Assembly: GCA_002071445.1 (NCBI GenBank)
Contig: MWFE01000061.1
Location: forward strand, 1-64,000
Origin: Bacteroidetes bacterium ADurb.Bin008
GTDB taxonomy: Bacteria > Bacteroidota > Bacteroidia > Bacteroidales > Tenuifilaceae
DNA: 64,000 nucleotides
Direction of reading: 5' to 3'
Positions 24,397 to 33,883 of the stretch are shown in pieces. The notes beneath the pieces were generated by a model, which saw nothing but the letters and a program-made list of their open reading frames with translations, searched no databases and was not told the origin of the DNA. Position numbers and translations under genes: made by a program. The stretch's first letter is position 1, and each line of letters opens with the position of its first letter.

Positions 24397-24855
24397 ATGT
24401 TCAGTAGTTTAACCACTAAATTGCTAAAAATCTTTTCTTGGTGTTTAATGATAGCATCCATTGTTTTTACAGTGGTATTCTTTCTCAGAATTTTCAAGGT
24501 AACACCAAGTGAGCAGTTGGATGTAGCAGGAACATTCATTATATGGGCATACATTCTACTGGGATTAGGTGTTGTGTTTACGTTGGTTTTACCCTTGATA
24601 AATTTTATCCTAAACCCAAAAAATATTAAGGGTGTATTGATCAGCTTGGTTTTTATGGCTGTTATCTTTATAGTGTCTTACCTAATGGCCGATACAACAC
24701 CACTGGTTACTGCAACATCTGCAACTGATCTCAATTTTTCGAATCCCACAGTACTTAAGCTTACAGATACCGGACTTTTTGCTACTTATTTACTGTTTAT
24801 CATTTCACTCCTTTTGCTCCTCCTTACCGGGCTGAAAGGGGTTATAAAACGATAG
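24397..24855 (+). CDS. Four-helix membrane protein in the Exb operon
   Basis: The 152-aa product has four predicted transmembrane helices (about 9-30, 45-68, 78-98, 125-148) and short loops. No named domain was recognised. It lies 2 nt after exbB and before two exbD genes, so it is likely an accessory of the proton-channel complex. Analogous small membrane genes occur in this position in other Bacteroidota operons, to my knowledge without an assigned role. Confidence 0.8.
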   Translation: MFSSLTTKLLKIFSWCLMIASIVFTVVFFLRIFKVTPSEQLDVAGTFIIWAYILLGLGVVFTLVLPLINFILNPKNIKGVLISLVFMAVIFIVSYLMADTTPLVTATSATDLNFSNPTVLKLTDTGLFATYLLFIISLLLLLLTGLKGVIKR

Positions 24856-24895
24856 TTGATATAGGTGTTTTTTTTACCTACAAATTATTTTAACA

Positions 24896-25471
24896 ATGGC
24901 TAAACCAACACCAGAAATAAATGGAAGTTCGATGGCCGATATAGCATTCTTGCTACTTATCTTCTTCCTTGTTACCACAACCATGAATGTGGATACGGGG
25001 CTGGCAAGAATGTTACCACCAATTGCTGACAGTAATGAAAAAACCACGCAGGATGTTAAGCAGAGGAATATTTTTACCGTCCTCATTAACAAAAGCGATC
25101 GTTTGCTCGTTGAGGGTAAACCCATGGACGTCAGCATTCTTCGTGAAAAGGCCAAAGAATTCATCGCAAACCCAAACAATGACCCGGATCTTCCTGAAAA
25201 GGAGGTGAAGCAAATTGACTATTTTGGGGCTTACGAAGTACCCAAAGGGGTTATATCGTTGCAAAACGACAGGGGAACGTCGTATTCCATGTATATGCAC
25301 GTTCAAAACGAACTGGTTGCTGCTTACAATGAGTTGCGTAACGAGTTGGCCCGTAGTAGATTCGGAAAATATTACGATGATTTACTGGAAGATCAGCAGA
25401 AGGCAATTCAGGCTATTTACCAGATGCGTATTTCCGAGGCCGAACCAAAAAGTGTAGGAGGGAAAAAGTAA
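24896..25471 (+). CDS. exbD: ExbD/TolR family biopolymer transport protein (first copy)
   Basis: ExbD has one transmembrane helix whose Asp takes part in proton flow through ExbB, and a periplasmic domain. Here the helix is about 14-30 (SMADIAFLLLIFFLVTTT) with the Asp at 15. The periplasmic part is long (191 aa in total, against about 140 for E. coli ExbD). The stop overlaps the next ATG by one base, so the two ExbD proteins are made together and may form a heterodimer. Confidence 0.9.
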   Translation: MAKPTPEINGSSMADIAFLLLIFFLVTTTMNVDTGLARMLPPIADSNEKTTQDVKQRNIFTVLINKSDRLLVEGKPMDVSILREKAKEFIANPNNDPDLPEKEVKQIDYFGAYEVPKGVISLQNDRGTSYSMYMHVQNELVAAYNELRNELARSRFGKYYDDLLEDQQKAIQAIYQMRISEAEPKSVGGKK

Positions 25472-25941
25472 TGGCAAAATTTGAAAGGAAAGGCAAAACA
25501 GGAATGCCTGCAATATCAACGGCATCGCTGCCCGATATCGTATTCATGCTATTGTTCTTTTTCATGGTCAGTACAACGCTTAGGGAAACAGAACTGTTTG
25601 TTAAAATTAAGCTTCCCGAGGCATCGGAAGTAGTCAAACTCGAGAAAAAGTCTTTGGTGTCATATATTTACATTGGACCTCCGGCCAGGCAATATCAAAG
25701 CCTGTTCGGCACAGACTCACGTATCCAGCTGAACGATTCATTCAAAACGCTGACTGACATCCGCGATTTCATTTCTTCCGAAAGGGAGGCTATGAGCGAA
25801 TCGGACAGGCCATTCCTGCAAACATCGCTTAAAATTGACGAGGATACCCGAATGGGTATCGTTACCGATGTAAAACAGGAATTGAGAAAGGCAAGCGCTC
25901 TCAAAATTAGCTACTCGGCCAGAAGAGTTATCCACGACTAA
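25471..25941 (+). CDS. exbD: ExbD/TolR family biopolymer transport protein (second copy)
   Basis: The 156-aa product has one N-terminal helix (about 19-36, SLPDIVFMLLFFFMVSTT) with the conserved Asp at 22, then a periplasmic domain with the VTDVKQELRKASALKISYS strand-helix pattern of the family. It differs clearly from the first copy and is closer to standard length. The operon ends right after it at a hairpin terminator. Confidence 0.9.
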   Translation: MAKFERKGKTGMPAISTASLPDIVFMLLFFFMVSTTLRETELFVKIKLPEASEVVKLEKKSLVSYIYIGPPARQYQSLFGTDSRIQLNDSFKTLTDIRDFISSEREAMSESDRPFLQTSLKIDEDTRMGIVTDVKQELRKASALKISYSARRVIHD

Positions 25942-25968
25942 TGGATTAACTTTATTCTCTTAGGATAT

Positions 25969-26007
25969 AAAAAAAGGGGTTGAGAGTTTTCTTAACCCTT
26001 TTTTTTA
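25969..26007 (+). terminator. Rho-independent terminator of the Exb operon
   Basis: AAAAAAAGGGGTT (25969-25981) pairs with AACCCTTTTTTTT (25994-26006) around a 12-nt loop and ends in a T-run, 28 nt after the last exbD stop. Confidence 0.85.
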
Positions 26008-26282
26008 GCTGTGTTTAAGGTCTAGAAACTTCCTAAGGGTAACACGGTTGAGTTTGCCAGATGCGCAATGCGTTCAAGGATTCTCGTGGATAACACCATC
26101 CATGGAAAAGCAACGTTCATTTTTTAAGCATTATTTTTTGCAAATTAGGTCATCCTACTGTGCTTTTCCATATATTTTCAAGGTTCAAACTGTTGATTTC
26201 TCGTAATAATATTTGCAAATTTGAACCAACAAATACTTATGTTTTTTTGTTAATTACTTATTGTTTTCTAATACTCTATAGC

Positions 26283-27728
26283 ATGTTAAAAACTATCAGA
26301 TTCTCATTAATCATCGCCATTATTTTATCAGGCTCACTTTTCTATTCCTGCCATCGGGCGGATGACGGAAATAAGGCTAAATACGTTTTCTATTTTATTG
26401 GCGACGGAATGGGTTTGCAGCAGATCAATACTACTCAGGCATATCTGGCTGCCATCAGTGATACTTATGGGAATAAAGATCTAAGCTTCACCTCATTCCC
26501 CGTTACAGGTTTTGCTACCACCTATGCGGCCAATCGTTACATCACAGGATCCGCTGCAGCCGGTACGGCTCTGGCCACGGGTAGTAAAACTTCGATAAAC
26601 ACGTTGGGGTTGAATGCCGAGCGCACCGATACGCTGTTCAGCATTGCATACCATGCCCACAAGGCAGGTTTTAAAGTGGGAATCGCCACTAGCGTTAGTA
26701 TCGATCATGCAACCCCTGCAGCATTCTATGCTCATCAGCCCGACAGGAACATGTACCACGAAGTGGCACATGATATGGTAAAATCAGGCTTCAGGTTTTT
26801 TGCAGGAGGTGGTTTCCTAGATCCCGAAGGCGAAAAGAGTAAAAACCCATTGGGCAATGTTTTTGAGAAGGGGTTGGCAGAAAATTTCTACTTTACTCAA
26901 ACGTTTCCCATACCCGATTCAATACTAAATGCTTATTCATCCATTGTTTACTCAGTTCCCGAGCCCGATGCAAGTTCTACGCTGAAATGCAGAATCGATG
27001 CCGATTCGGCAGATGTTACCCTGGCCGATATTACATCTTTGGCCATCGATGTGCTCATGAACCCAAAGGGCTTTTTCCTGATGGTAGAAGGTGGAAAAAT
27101 CGATTGGGCTTGCCACAATAATGATGCTGCTACGACAGTAGGAGAAGTTATTTCTCTTTCTGATGCTATTGCCATAGCAGTTGATTTTTACAATAAACAC
27201 CCCAACGAAACGCTGATCGTGGTTACTGCAGACCACGAAACAGGAGGTATGACCATTGGTAATGGCTCAATGAAATATGAAACGAACTTTACTATACTGG
27301 CGAATCAAAAGCAATCCATTGATGGGTTCAATAAAAAGGTTTTGGAGTTTAAAACAAAACATAAATCCAATCCCACCTTTAATAGTTATTTACAATTTGT
27401 TTCCGACGAATTGAATATTGACCCAAAGGCGTATAACGAGATGCAATTGTCGTACCTCCAAAAAGCACATTTGGCCTCACTAAAGCAAAACAACCCGCGT
27501 GACAAGGAGGCCAATCGTAAAGAGTACGGCTCATTTGATCCCATGGCAACTGCAGCAATCCGCGTCTTGAATCAAAGGGCTGGATTGGGTTGGACCACGA
27601 TGTCGCATACTGGTGCACAGGTTCCTGTTTATGCCATTGGGGTTGGACAAGAAATGTTTTCCGGAAACATAGATAATACTGATATCCCCAAAGGAATATC
27701 CAGAGCGATGGGAGTTGATTTGCCATAA
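26283..27728 (+). CDS. Alkaline phosphatase, predicted lipoprotein
   Basis: The enzyme hydrolyses phosphate monoesters outside the cytoplasm with two Zn and one Mg ion. The 481-aa product (from the ATG at 26283) has a lipoprotein signal ending SLFYSC (Cys 23). Family motifs are FIGDGMG (metal-binding Asp), ITGSAAAGTALATG (the Ser nucleophile), SIDHATPAAFYAH, MVEGGKIDWACHNND and VVTADHETGGM. The residue before the nucleophile is Gly, not the Asp of E. coli PhoA. A longer in-frame start at 26160 would add a second hydrophobic stretch and is less likely. No pho box was identified. Confidence 0.92.
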   Translation: MLKTIRFSLIIAIILSGSLFYSCHRADDGNKAKYVFYFIGDGMGLQQINTTQAYLAAISDTYGNKDLSFTSFPVTGFATTYAANRYITGSAAAGTALATGSKTSINTLGLNAERTDTLFSIAYHAHKAGFKVGIATSVSIDHATPAAFYAHQPDRNMYHEVAHDMVKSGFRFFAGGGFLDPEGEKSKNPLGNVFEKGLAENFYFTQTFPIPDSILNAYSSIVYSVPEPDASSTLKCRIDADSADVTLADITSLAIDVLMNPKGFFLMVEGGKIDWACHNNDAATTVGEVISLSDAIAIAVDFYNKHPNETLIVVTADHETGGMTIGNGSMKYETNFTILANQKQSIDGFNKKVLEFKTKHKSNPTFNSYLQFVSDELNIDPKAYNEMQLSYLQKAHLASLKQNNPRDKEANRKEYGSFDPMATAAIRVLNQRAGLGWTTMSHTGAQVPVYAIGVGQEMFSGNIDNTDIPKGISRAMGVDLP

Positions 27729-28055
27729 AGCATTATCTGTCTATTGTCTCGGACGAAGAGTAAATGCCGGGCAAGGGAAATTTCTCGAATAATGATTGAC
27801 TTCCCCATTTTTTTGCTAACTTTATACCTGAATTTTTCATTTGAAGAAGTAACATAGAAATTTCAAATTGCTCCTTAATCTTCGCATAGACAGAGTGTGA
27901 AAAGTGGGTGGTTCTTGACCTTTAATTTTTAGCATAATTATTGTTGCAAACAATGCTTTTTGTTTTTCATTTTGGCAATTTAACTTGTGAAACTTTTGTT
28001 TGGCTAATTTTTTTAAGAAACATAATATCTTAAAACCTCTTAAATTATAATCACT
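27729..28055. other. Leader region upstream of the envelope gene set
   Basis: About 330 AT-rich nt with no gene. A perfect 15-nt inverted repeat, ATTGTT-GCA-AACAAT, lies at 27941-27955 and could be an operator. No clear TTTG/TAnnTTTG pair was found. Confidence 0.4.
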
Positions 28056-29684
28056 ATGAGAACACGTTTACTAACTCTTTTTTTCGTAATTGTTGCGAGC
28101 ACACTTGTTGCTCAGGATATTATAAAGTCTAAATCCATTCCTACTACGTATGATCGTAGTTCGTTTGCGGTTTTTTACATTGAAAATCCCGCACAAAACC
28201 ATTGGAGCGAGGTGCGTCCAATGATCGATTCTGTTATCTTTTCCGATAAGTACGATAATAATAATTTCAGTAACATTATAATCAGCTCCTCTATAGCAGG
28301 TCAACTTCCTACAAAAGGCACCCAAGATGTGTTGCTCAATGAGCTAAATAACATGAATGTTGGCCGTCAGCTGATTGCCAAATGGTATAACAGGCAACCG
28401 GATGGGTCAATGAACATGGAATTGATTCATAAGCGTGGGCGGTTTACTGCTACTGATGCAGATTTTTTGAAAGCTCAAACAAGTAAGAGAGGTAACGCCG
28501 CCCTCGAAGATTTTGGCAATCGGCTGATTAACCTTAGCCATATTCTTGTCATCGACCTTCAGAATGTTAAAACAACAGAAGAGTTGGAAATAAAAAACAT
28601 GAAGGGGTGGCAAGCAAATGCAATTGGCTATCTTTTTCGCCTAGATTTCAATGAGGAAAAACAGAATGAACTTTACGACACTTGGATTTATGATGATGAT
28701 ACGGAGGATGTTAAAAATCAGAAACGGGCTGCTTTCGATAAAATTGTTTTTTCTCTTAATCCGGTTACAACACAAATTGTTCTCATTTCTGCAACTCAAC
28801 TTGAATCTTCTTCCGGTATCCGTTTGGCACTGAAAGCGAAAAGTATGGAGCAACTGTTAAAAGAGTTGGTACAGAAATCGTACGATGAGATTATCTACAA
28901 AACTGAAATGAAAGTAGAAGATCTAAAGGTTAAAACACCCCTTTACCAAACCCGCCCGCTTAGGGCTAAAATTGGTCTGAAAGAGGGGCTGAAAACCGAT
29001 TACCGTTTCTTTGTGTACGAACATGTTTTCAATCCGAAAACCAACGAGGCCGAACCCAAAAGAAGGGGTGTCATTCGGGTAGCAGGGAGATCAAGCATTG
29101 TTGACAACAGGAAGGAGGCCACAGGCGATATGGGAACATCAAAATTCTATCAGGTTGCGGGAAGAAAACTGGAGGCAGGCTTCACTCTGCAGCAGCAAAA
29201 TGATTTCGGATTGGAACTGATAGCGGGCGGCGAAGCGGGTAATACTTCCGGCCTTTTACTGCGTGCCGATTTTCGCTTGGGCCGTTTCATTGGAATACCT
29301 GCATTTTACCTCTATGGAGAGTTTGGCGCATTGGAATCAAAATATTATTATGGCACAGAAGCATCATTTGTCAGGTATGGAGCAGGTTTAGCCAAAGGAT
29401 TCCAACTGGGTAGAAATTTGGAAATACGTCCATATTTCGGATTTGGGCTTGATAATACAACAGATGAAGGAATCGGTAGTACAATTAGTTCATTGTATAT
29501 TAAGCCCGGAGTTAACTTGGCATTAAATTTGAGACACAACATACAACTTGTCGGAGGGCTTGGTGCCTATAGTTTTATAGGGGAGGTTACCGATGCTAGC
29601 GGGTACACAGTAGCTGGTTCGTGGGATGATCTATATGACAAAAGCGGCCCCTCGGCATTATTCGGAGTGAAATTTATGTTCTAA
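28056..29684 (+). CDS. Exported protein with possible CsgG-like N-terminal part and C-terminal beta-barrel
   Basis: The 542-aa product has a signal peptide (cleaved after about VAQ at 20). Residues about 30-290 look like a soluble alpha/beta region. Its start, SFAVFYIENPAQNHW, recalls the opening strand of CsgG-type domains, but this is a weak likeness. From about 370 to the end, amphipathic strands (GRKLEAGFTLQQQNDFGLEL, RADFRLGRFIG and a terminal SALFGVKFMF) indicate an outer-membrane barrel. It heads a run of seven exported genes on one strand. Function is unknown. The position suggests it is the outer-membrane anchor of the set. Confidence 0.7.
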   Translation: MRTRLLTLFFVIVASTLVAQDIIKSKSIPTTYDRSSFAVFYIENPAQNHWSEVRPMIDSVIFSDKYDNNNFSNIIISSSIAGQLPTKGTQDVLLNELNNMNVGRQLIAKWYNRQPDGSMNMELIHKRGRFTATDADFLKAQTSKRGNAALEDFGNRLINLSHILVIDLQNVKTTEELEIKNMKGWQANAIGYLFRLDFNEEKQNELYDTWIYDDDTEDVKNQKRAAFDKIVFSLNPVTTQIVLISATQLESSSGIRLALKAKSMEQLLKELVQKSYDEIIYKTEMKVEDLKVKTPLYQTRPLRAKIGLKEGLKTDYRFFVYEHVFNPKTNEAEPKRRGVIRVAGRSSIVDNRKEATGDMGTSKFYQVAGRKLEAGFTLQQQNDFGLELIAGGEAGNTSGLLLRADFRLGRFIGIPAFYLYGEFGALESKYYYGTEASFVRYGAGLAKGFQLGRNLEIRPYFGFGLDNTTDEGIGSTISSLYIKPGVNLALNLRHNIQLVGGLGAYSFIGEVTDASGYTVAGSWDDLYDKSGPSALFGVKFMF

Positions 29685-29715
29685 ATACATTTCTAACTAT
29701 TAAATCTTTTTTACT

Positions 29716-30243
29716 ATGAAAACAATTCGTTTGGTATCGCTACTACTCCTTGGAGTAATGTTCTATTCAAATGTAAGTTCACAGGAACGTTACAGCAGGA
29801 AAGAGCGTAAAGCTCATTATAGCAGCAATTATAACTATGAGGTTCAGATTTCGGGGGTGGGACAGGATGGCACAAAGGTGATGAAGGTGTGGGGATATGG
29901 AAAAAGAGTTGAAGACGCCATCATTGAGGCAAAAATGAACGCTGTAGCTTCGGCTATTTTCAAAGGTATCCCAGGTGGGCATGGTGCTGCTGCTACGCCT
30001 GCTATTCTAACGGATCCAAATGCCAGCGAGAAGCATGCAGATTACTTTGAGACCTTTTTCTCGCCCGGCGGGAAATACTTGCAGTTTATCACTATGACTA
30101 CAGATGGCATGCCCAGCGGGCAGGATCGCCTGAAGATGAAAACCGGATATAAGGTGGCCATCTACGTTCAGGTTATGTACGATGCACTTCGTAAACAATT
30201 GGAGGCCGATGGCATAGCCCGTAGGCTTGACGCCGGTTTTTAA
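29716..30243 (+). CDS. Exported protein, LPP20/FlgP-like fold suspected
   Basis: The 175-aa product has a signal peptide (about 1-22, ending SSQ). The mature part contains YEVQISGVGQDGTKVMKVWG followed by EDAIIEAKMNAVASAIFKGI, the strand-then-Ala-rich-helix pattern of LPP20/FlgP-type domains. There is no lipobox. It starts 31 nt after the preceding gene and 45 nt before the next. Role unknown. The pattern match is by eye. Confidence 0.65.
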   Translation: MKTIRLVSLLLLGVMFYSNVSSQERYSRKERKAHYSSNYNYEVQISGVGQDGTKVMKVWGYGKRVEDAIIEAKMNAVASAIFKGIPGGHGAAATPAILTDPNASEKHADYFETFFSPGGKYLQFITMTTDGMPSGQDRLKMKTGYKVAIYVQVMYDALRKQLEADGIARRLDAGF

Positions 30244-30288
30244 TAAGTTTAAATTATTTCGATATCTATTTAATTAATACCATTTGTT

Positions 30289-31257
30289 ATGAAAAAGTTA
30301 TTTGGATTAATAGTTATTTCTTCACTCAGCCTTGCCCTTTTTGGTCAGGCTAAAAAGCCCACCATCATGGTGGTACCCAGCGATCAGTATTGCATAAGCA
30401 AGGGCTATAAAATGGAGTTTGAGAGCATGGGGGCGAAACAGACCCTACCCGATTACAAGGCTGCTATGCAGAATGATGCCGAAGTGAGATTGGTAATTAC
30501 AAAGATGGGTGAGATTATGGCCGATAGGGGTTTCCCCCTGAAAGACCTTGAGATGGAACTCAAAAACCTTGAACGCGAGGCTGCCGAGGCTGCCATGCTG
30601 GCTTCTTCCAGTTCAGGTTCCGAAATGGCCGAAAGCCCTATCGACGCATTGAAACGTACAGCCAAGGCTGATATCGTTATGGACCTTAGTTTCGAGATTA
30701 AACGTCAGGGACCTAACAAATACATTACTTTCAACCTGAGGGGGCTTGATGCATACACATCCAAACAAATAGCTGGCGCTGCAGGGCAGGGAGCACCCTC
30801 CTCATCGGCCGGTGCCGATCTCCTGCTGGAAGAAGCAGTCCTCAGCCATATGGACGGTTTCAATGCAGGCCTTCAGCGCCATTTCGACGATATGTTTGCC
30901 AATGGCCGCGAGATTAAGGTTATGGTGAGACGCTGGGCCAACTGGTTCGACAATCTTGAAAGTACTTACGATTACGATGGCGAGGATAAGGAACTGCTGG
31001 AGCATATCGAGGATTGGTTCTACGACAACACGGTTCAGCACCGTTTCAGCCTGTCCGATGCCACCGAGAATATGATGCGTTTAGAGCAGGTTCGCATCCC
31101 CATGATGACAACCGACAGCCGCGGTCGCGAGCGCGCTGTGGATGCCCGCAGTTTCCTTAGCGGCTTGAGCAAACATCTCCGTGACAATTTCCAAATCGAT
31201 TCGAAGATTTATTTAAGGGGATTGGGCGAAGCCTGGCTTATTGTGGGAGAAAAGTAA
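30289..31257 (+). CDS. Exported DUF6175-like protein
   Basis: The 322-aa product has a signal peptide (1-20, ending LFGQ) followed at once by KKPTIMVVPSDQYC, a start I associate with DUF6175 proteins of Bacteroidota. A long helix (residues about 60-110) and a Ser/Gly/Ala-rich linker come next, then KADIVMDLSFEIKRQGPNKY, like the second half of CsgG-type domains that sum up paralogous stress factors. No catalytic motif is visible. Its place in the envelope set suggests a periplasmic structural part. Confidence 0.65.
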   Translation: MKKLFGLIVISSLSLALFGQAKKPTIMVVPSDQYCISKGYKMEFESMGAKQTLPDYKAAMQNDAEVRLVITKMGEIMADRGFPLKDLEMELKNLEREAAEAAMLASSSSGSEMAESPIDALKRTAKADIVMDLSFEIKRQGPNKYITFNLRGLDAYTSKQIAGAAGQGAPSSSAGADLLLEEAVLSHMDGFNAGLQRHFDDMFANGREIKVMVRRWANWFDNLESTYDYDGEDKELLEHIEDWFYDNTVQHRFSLSDATENMMRLEQVRIPMMTTDSRGRERAVDARSFLSGLSKHLRDNFQIDSKIYLRGLGEAWLIVGEK

Positions 31258-31284
31258 ACCAGTTCAAACCTTAAATTATTAACC

Positions 31285-32799
31285 ATGAAAAAAATACTGG
31301 TACTAATGCTTGCTGCTCTGCTTCCCATGTTAAGCATGGGGCAGAGTAGTTTAGGCAAAACCGACGATTTGGGGCGCATAGCCATTGCGGCCATTGTCCC
31401 CGATGAGGCGGAAATACCTGCAGGTGCACAAAAAATGCTACAAAACAGGCTCATGCAGGTGGCTACTCTCAATGGTTTGGGTGCAGTTGAGGGTTCGCAG
31501 TTTGCCATGGTTCCCATGGTATCAATCATTAGCCAGGATGTTACACCCACGGCTCCGCCGCAAATAGCACTCAAAGTGGAAATTTCTCTCTACATAGTGG
31601 ATGCGCTGAGTCAGACAATTTTTAGCCAAACCAGCATTGAGGCCAAGGGAGTTGGCAATACCGAGGACAGGGCCTATACACAGGCAATCAACAATCTGAA
31701 TCCAAGACATGGTCAGTTCCGAGGCTTTGTGGAGAAAGGCAAGGAGAAGGTTGTGGAGTACTATAACTCGCAGTGCGACGTGATAATCTCCTCTGCCAAA
31801 GCGTTAGCCGGGCAGAAGAAGTACGAAGAGGCCCTGGCCATGCTTTCCAACGTGCCCGATGTGAGCCGCGAGTGCTTTGACAAGTGTATGGCTATTTCAA
31901 TGGATATTTACCAGGAGTACGCCAACCACAAGTGTAACGAGTACCTTTCGGCAGCTAAGGCTGCATGGGCCGGCAAGGAGTTGGGAAAGGTTGAGGAGAA
32001 TCTTGGAAAAATCACACCTGATATGGCTTGCCATCCCGAGGCTGAGCAGCTGGTTGCTCAAATAACCAAGGCTGTTGAGGCAGAGGGAGGGAATGCCTGG
32101 AGTTTTAAAATGAAGAGGTACGATGATAGCGTGGATTTGGAGAAGATGAAGATTCAGGCTGCTAAAGAGGTAGCCCAAAGTTGGGCTTACTGGGGTGCTG
32201 CTTCGCATTTCGATTGGAGTTGGATGTATCCCAACGCAAAGAAGAAGGTTGTGGCTCAGCGTCAGGCTGAAAAAACCACAACAAGTACCTCTAAACCCTC
32301 TTCGGAAGTAACAACAAGCACTGCACCCGTTGACGTTAATCAGTTGGGTATCCTTAAGGCAACTGTATCCAAATACTATGGGAGTTTTAAGGGCAATTAT
32401 CATCGCATTACCGATGGTGAATTTGCTGGTAATGGAACTATAAGAGATGGTGATAAGTGCGTTTGGTGGGACGATCCCAAGGATGTGTATTTTATCCTTG
32501 ACCTGGGAGAGGTAAAACAAATTAATGGTTTCCATATTTCGAACCATAATACCGATGTGTATATTTTAGAATGTTCAGTTGATGGGGTAAATTTTTCCAA
32601 AATGGCCACCATTGATAAAACATGGGGAAGGGTTGGAGGTTATAGTAATTACCGCATGGAAACTTTTTCTACCGTTCCTAGTCATAAAGGATATGAGCCG
32701 CGAATCAATTTTAGCCCTGTGAAAGCAAGATACGTAAAAATATATGCCACCGAATGTAAATACTGTTCTCTTTCAGAGGTGCAATTATTGGGATACTAG
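31285..32799 (+). CDS. Exported protein with C-terminal discoidin (F5/8 type C)-like domain
   Basis: The 504-aa product has a signal peptide (1-20, ending SMGQ). Residues 20-315 are nearly the same as the next gene's product and contain RIAIAAIVPDE, a Cys-containing helical-repeat region (CDVIISSAKALAGQKKYEEA) and a WAYWGAASHFDW block. A Thr/Ser linker (about 330-350) leads to a domain of about 150 residues, with WWDDPKDVYFILDLGEVKQI, a core VYILECSVDGVNFSKM and a final VKARYVKIYATEC, characteristic of discoidin/F5-8 type C carbohydrate- or lipid-binding domains. It probably binds a surface glycan while the N-terminal part joins the complex. Confidence 0.75.
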   Translation: MKKILVLMLAALLPMLSMGQSSLGKTDDLGRIAIAAIVPDEAEIPAGAQKMLQNRLMQVATLNGLGAVEGSQFAMVPMVSIISQDVTPTAPPQIALKVEISLYIVDALSQTIFSQTSIEAKGVGNTEDRAYTQAINNLNPRHGQFRGFVEKGKEKVVEYYNSQCDVIISSAKALAGQKKYEEALAMLSNVPDVSRECFDKCMAISMDIYQEYANHKCNEYLSAAKAAWAGKELGKVEENLGKITPDMACHPEAEQLVAQITKAVEAEGGNAWSFKMKRYDDSVDLEKMKIQAAKEVAQSWAYWGAASHFDWSWMYPNAKKKVVAQRQAEKTTTSTSKPSSEVTTSTAPVDVNQLGILKATVSKYYGSFKGNYHRITDGEFAGNGTIRDGDKCVWWDDPKDVYFILDLGEVKQINGFHISNHNTDVYILECSVDGVNFSKMATIDKTWGRVGGYSNYRMETFSTVPSHKGYEPRINFSPVKARYVKIYATECKYCSLSEVQLLGY

Positions 32800-32864
32800 T
32801 TTTATGATTTTTGCTATTACGGCACAGGGTTTGTAACAATAACCTTAAACACTAAGATTTTTTT

Positions 32865-33824
32865 ATGAGAAAATTAATTGTTCTATCCATCTGCTCCATG
32901 TTTCTATCAGTTGGAGCATACCCTCAAAGCAGTTTAGGTAAAACTGATGATTTGGGACGCATTGCCATTGCAGCCATAGTACCTAATGAGGCCGGTATTC
33001 CCGGAGGGGCACAGCAAATGCTTAAGAATAAGCTAATGCAGGTTGCAACCCTCAATGGGCTGGGTGCAGCCGAAAGTGGATCGCAGTTTGCCATGGTGCC
33101 CATGGTTTCGATTATAAGTAAAGACGTAACACCCACAGCTCCGCCTCAAATTGCATTGAAGGCTGATGTTACCCTTTACATTGTTGACGTGTTAAGCCAA
33201 AATATTTTCAGCCAAACTAGTATTGAGGTGAAAGGTGTTGGCAATACTGAGGATAGGGCCTATTCGCAGGCTCTGAATAACCTGAACCCGAGACATGGGC
33301 AGTTCCGTGGGTTTGTGGAGAAGGGCAAGGAGAAGATAGTGGAGTACTACAACTCGCAGTGCGACGTTATCATTTCATCTGCTAAAACGTTAGCGGGGCA
33401 AAAGAAATACGAGGATGCTTTGGCTATCCTTTATAATGTGCCCGATGTAAGTCGCGAGTGTTTCGATAAATGCATGGGAATTTCCGTAGATATATATCAA
33501 GAGTATGCCAATCACAAGTGTAACGAGTACCTCTCGGCTGCAAAAGCAGGTTGGGCAGGTAAGGATTTGAACAGAGTGGAAGAAAACCTTGGTAAGATTA
33601 CTCCGGATATGGCTTGCTATCCCGATGCCATGCAGTTGGTCGAACAAATTACCGCAGCCGTTGAGGCAGAAGGAGCCAGTTCGTGGACCTTTAAAATGAA
33701 AAGGTATGATGATAGCATCGATTTGCAAAAAATGAAGATTGAAGCTGGCCGAGATGTGGCTAAATCATGGGCCTACTGGGGCGCAGCGTCGCATTTTAAT
33801 TGGGGTTGGCTTTATAAAAATTAA
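32865..33824 (+). CDS. Paralogue of the preceding protein without the discoidin domain
   Basis: The 319-aa product matches the N-terminal 315 residues of its neighbour at roughly four of five positions and stops at WGWLYKN, exactly where the neighbour begins its linker. Signal peptide about 1-21. The Cys pattern (QCDVIISS, SRECFDKC, NHKCNEY, DMACYP) is the same in both, which suggests conserved disulfides or a shared fold. This is a tandem duplication in which one copy gained or lost the C-terminal binding domain. Confidence 0.75.
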   Translation: MRKLIVLSICSMFLSVGAYPQSSLGKTDDLGRIAIAAIVPNEAGIPGGAQQMLKNKLMQVATLNGLGAAESGSQFAMVPMVSIISKDVTPTAPPQIALKADVTLYIVDVLSQNIFSQTSIEVKGVGNTEDRAYSQALNNLNPRHGQFRGFVEKGKEKIVEYYNSQCDVIISSAKTLAGQKKYEDALAILYNVPDVSRECFDKCMGISVDIYQEYANHKCNEYLSAAKAGWAGKDLNRVEENLGKITPDMACYPDAMQLVEQITAAVEAEGASSWTFKMKRYDDSIDLQKMKIEAGRDVAKSWAYWGAASHFNWGWLYKN

Positions 33825-33883
33825 CACATAATTACTTTTTGTTTATTTACTAATACACATTTACTAACCTAAATTTTACAGTT

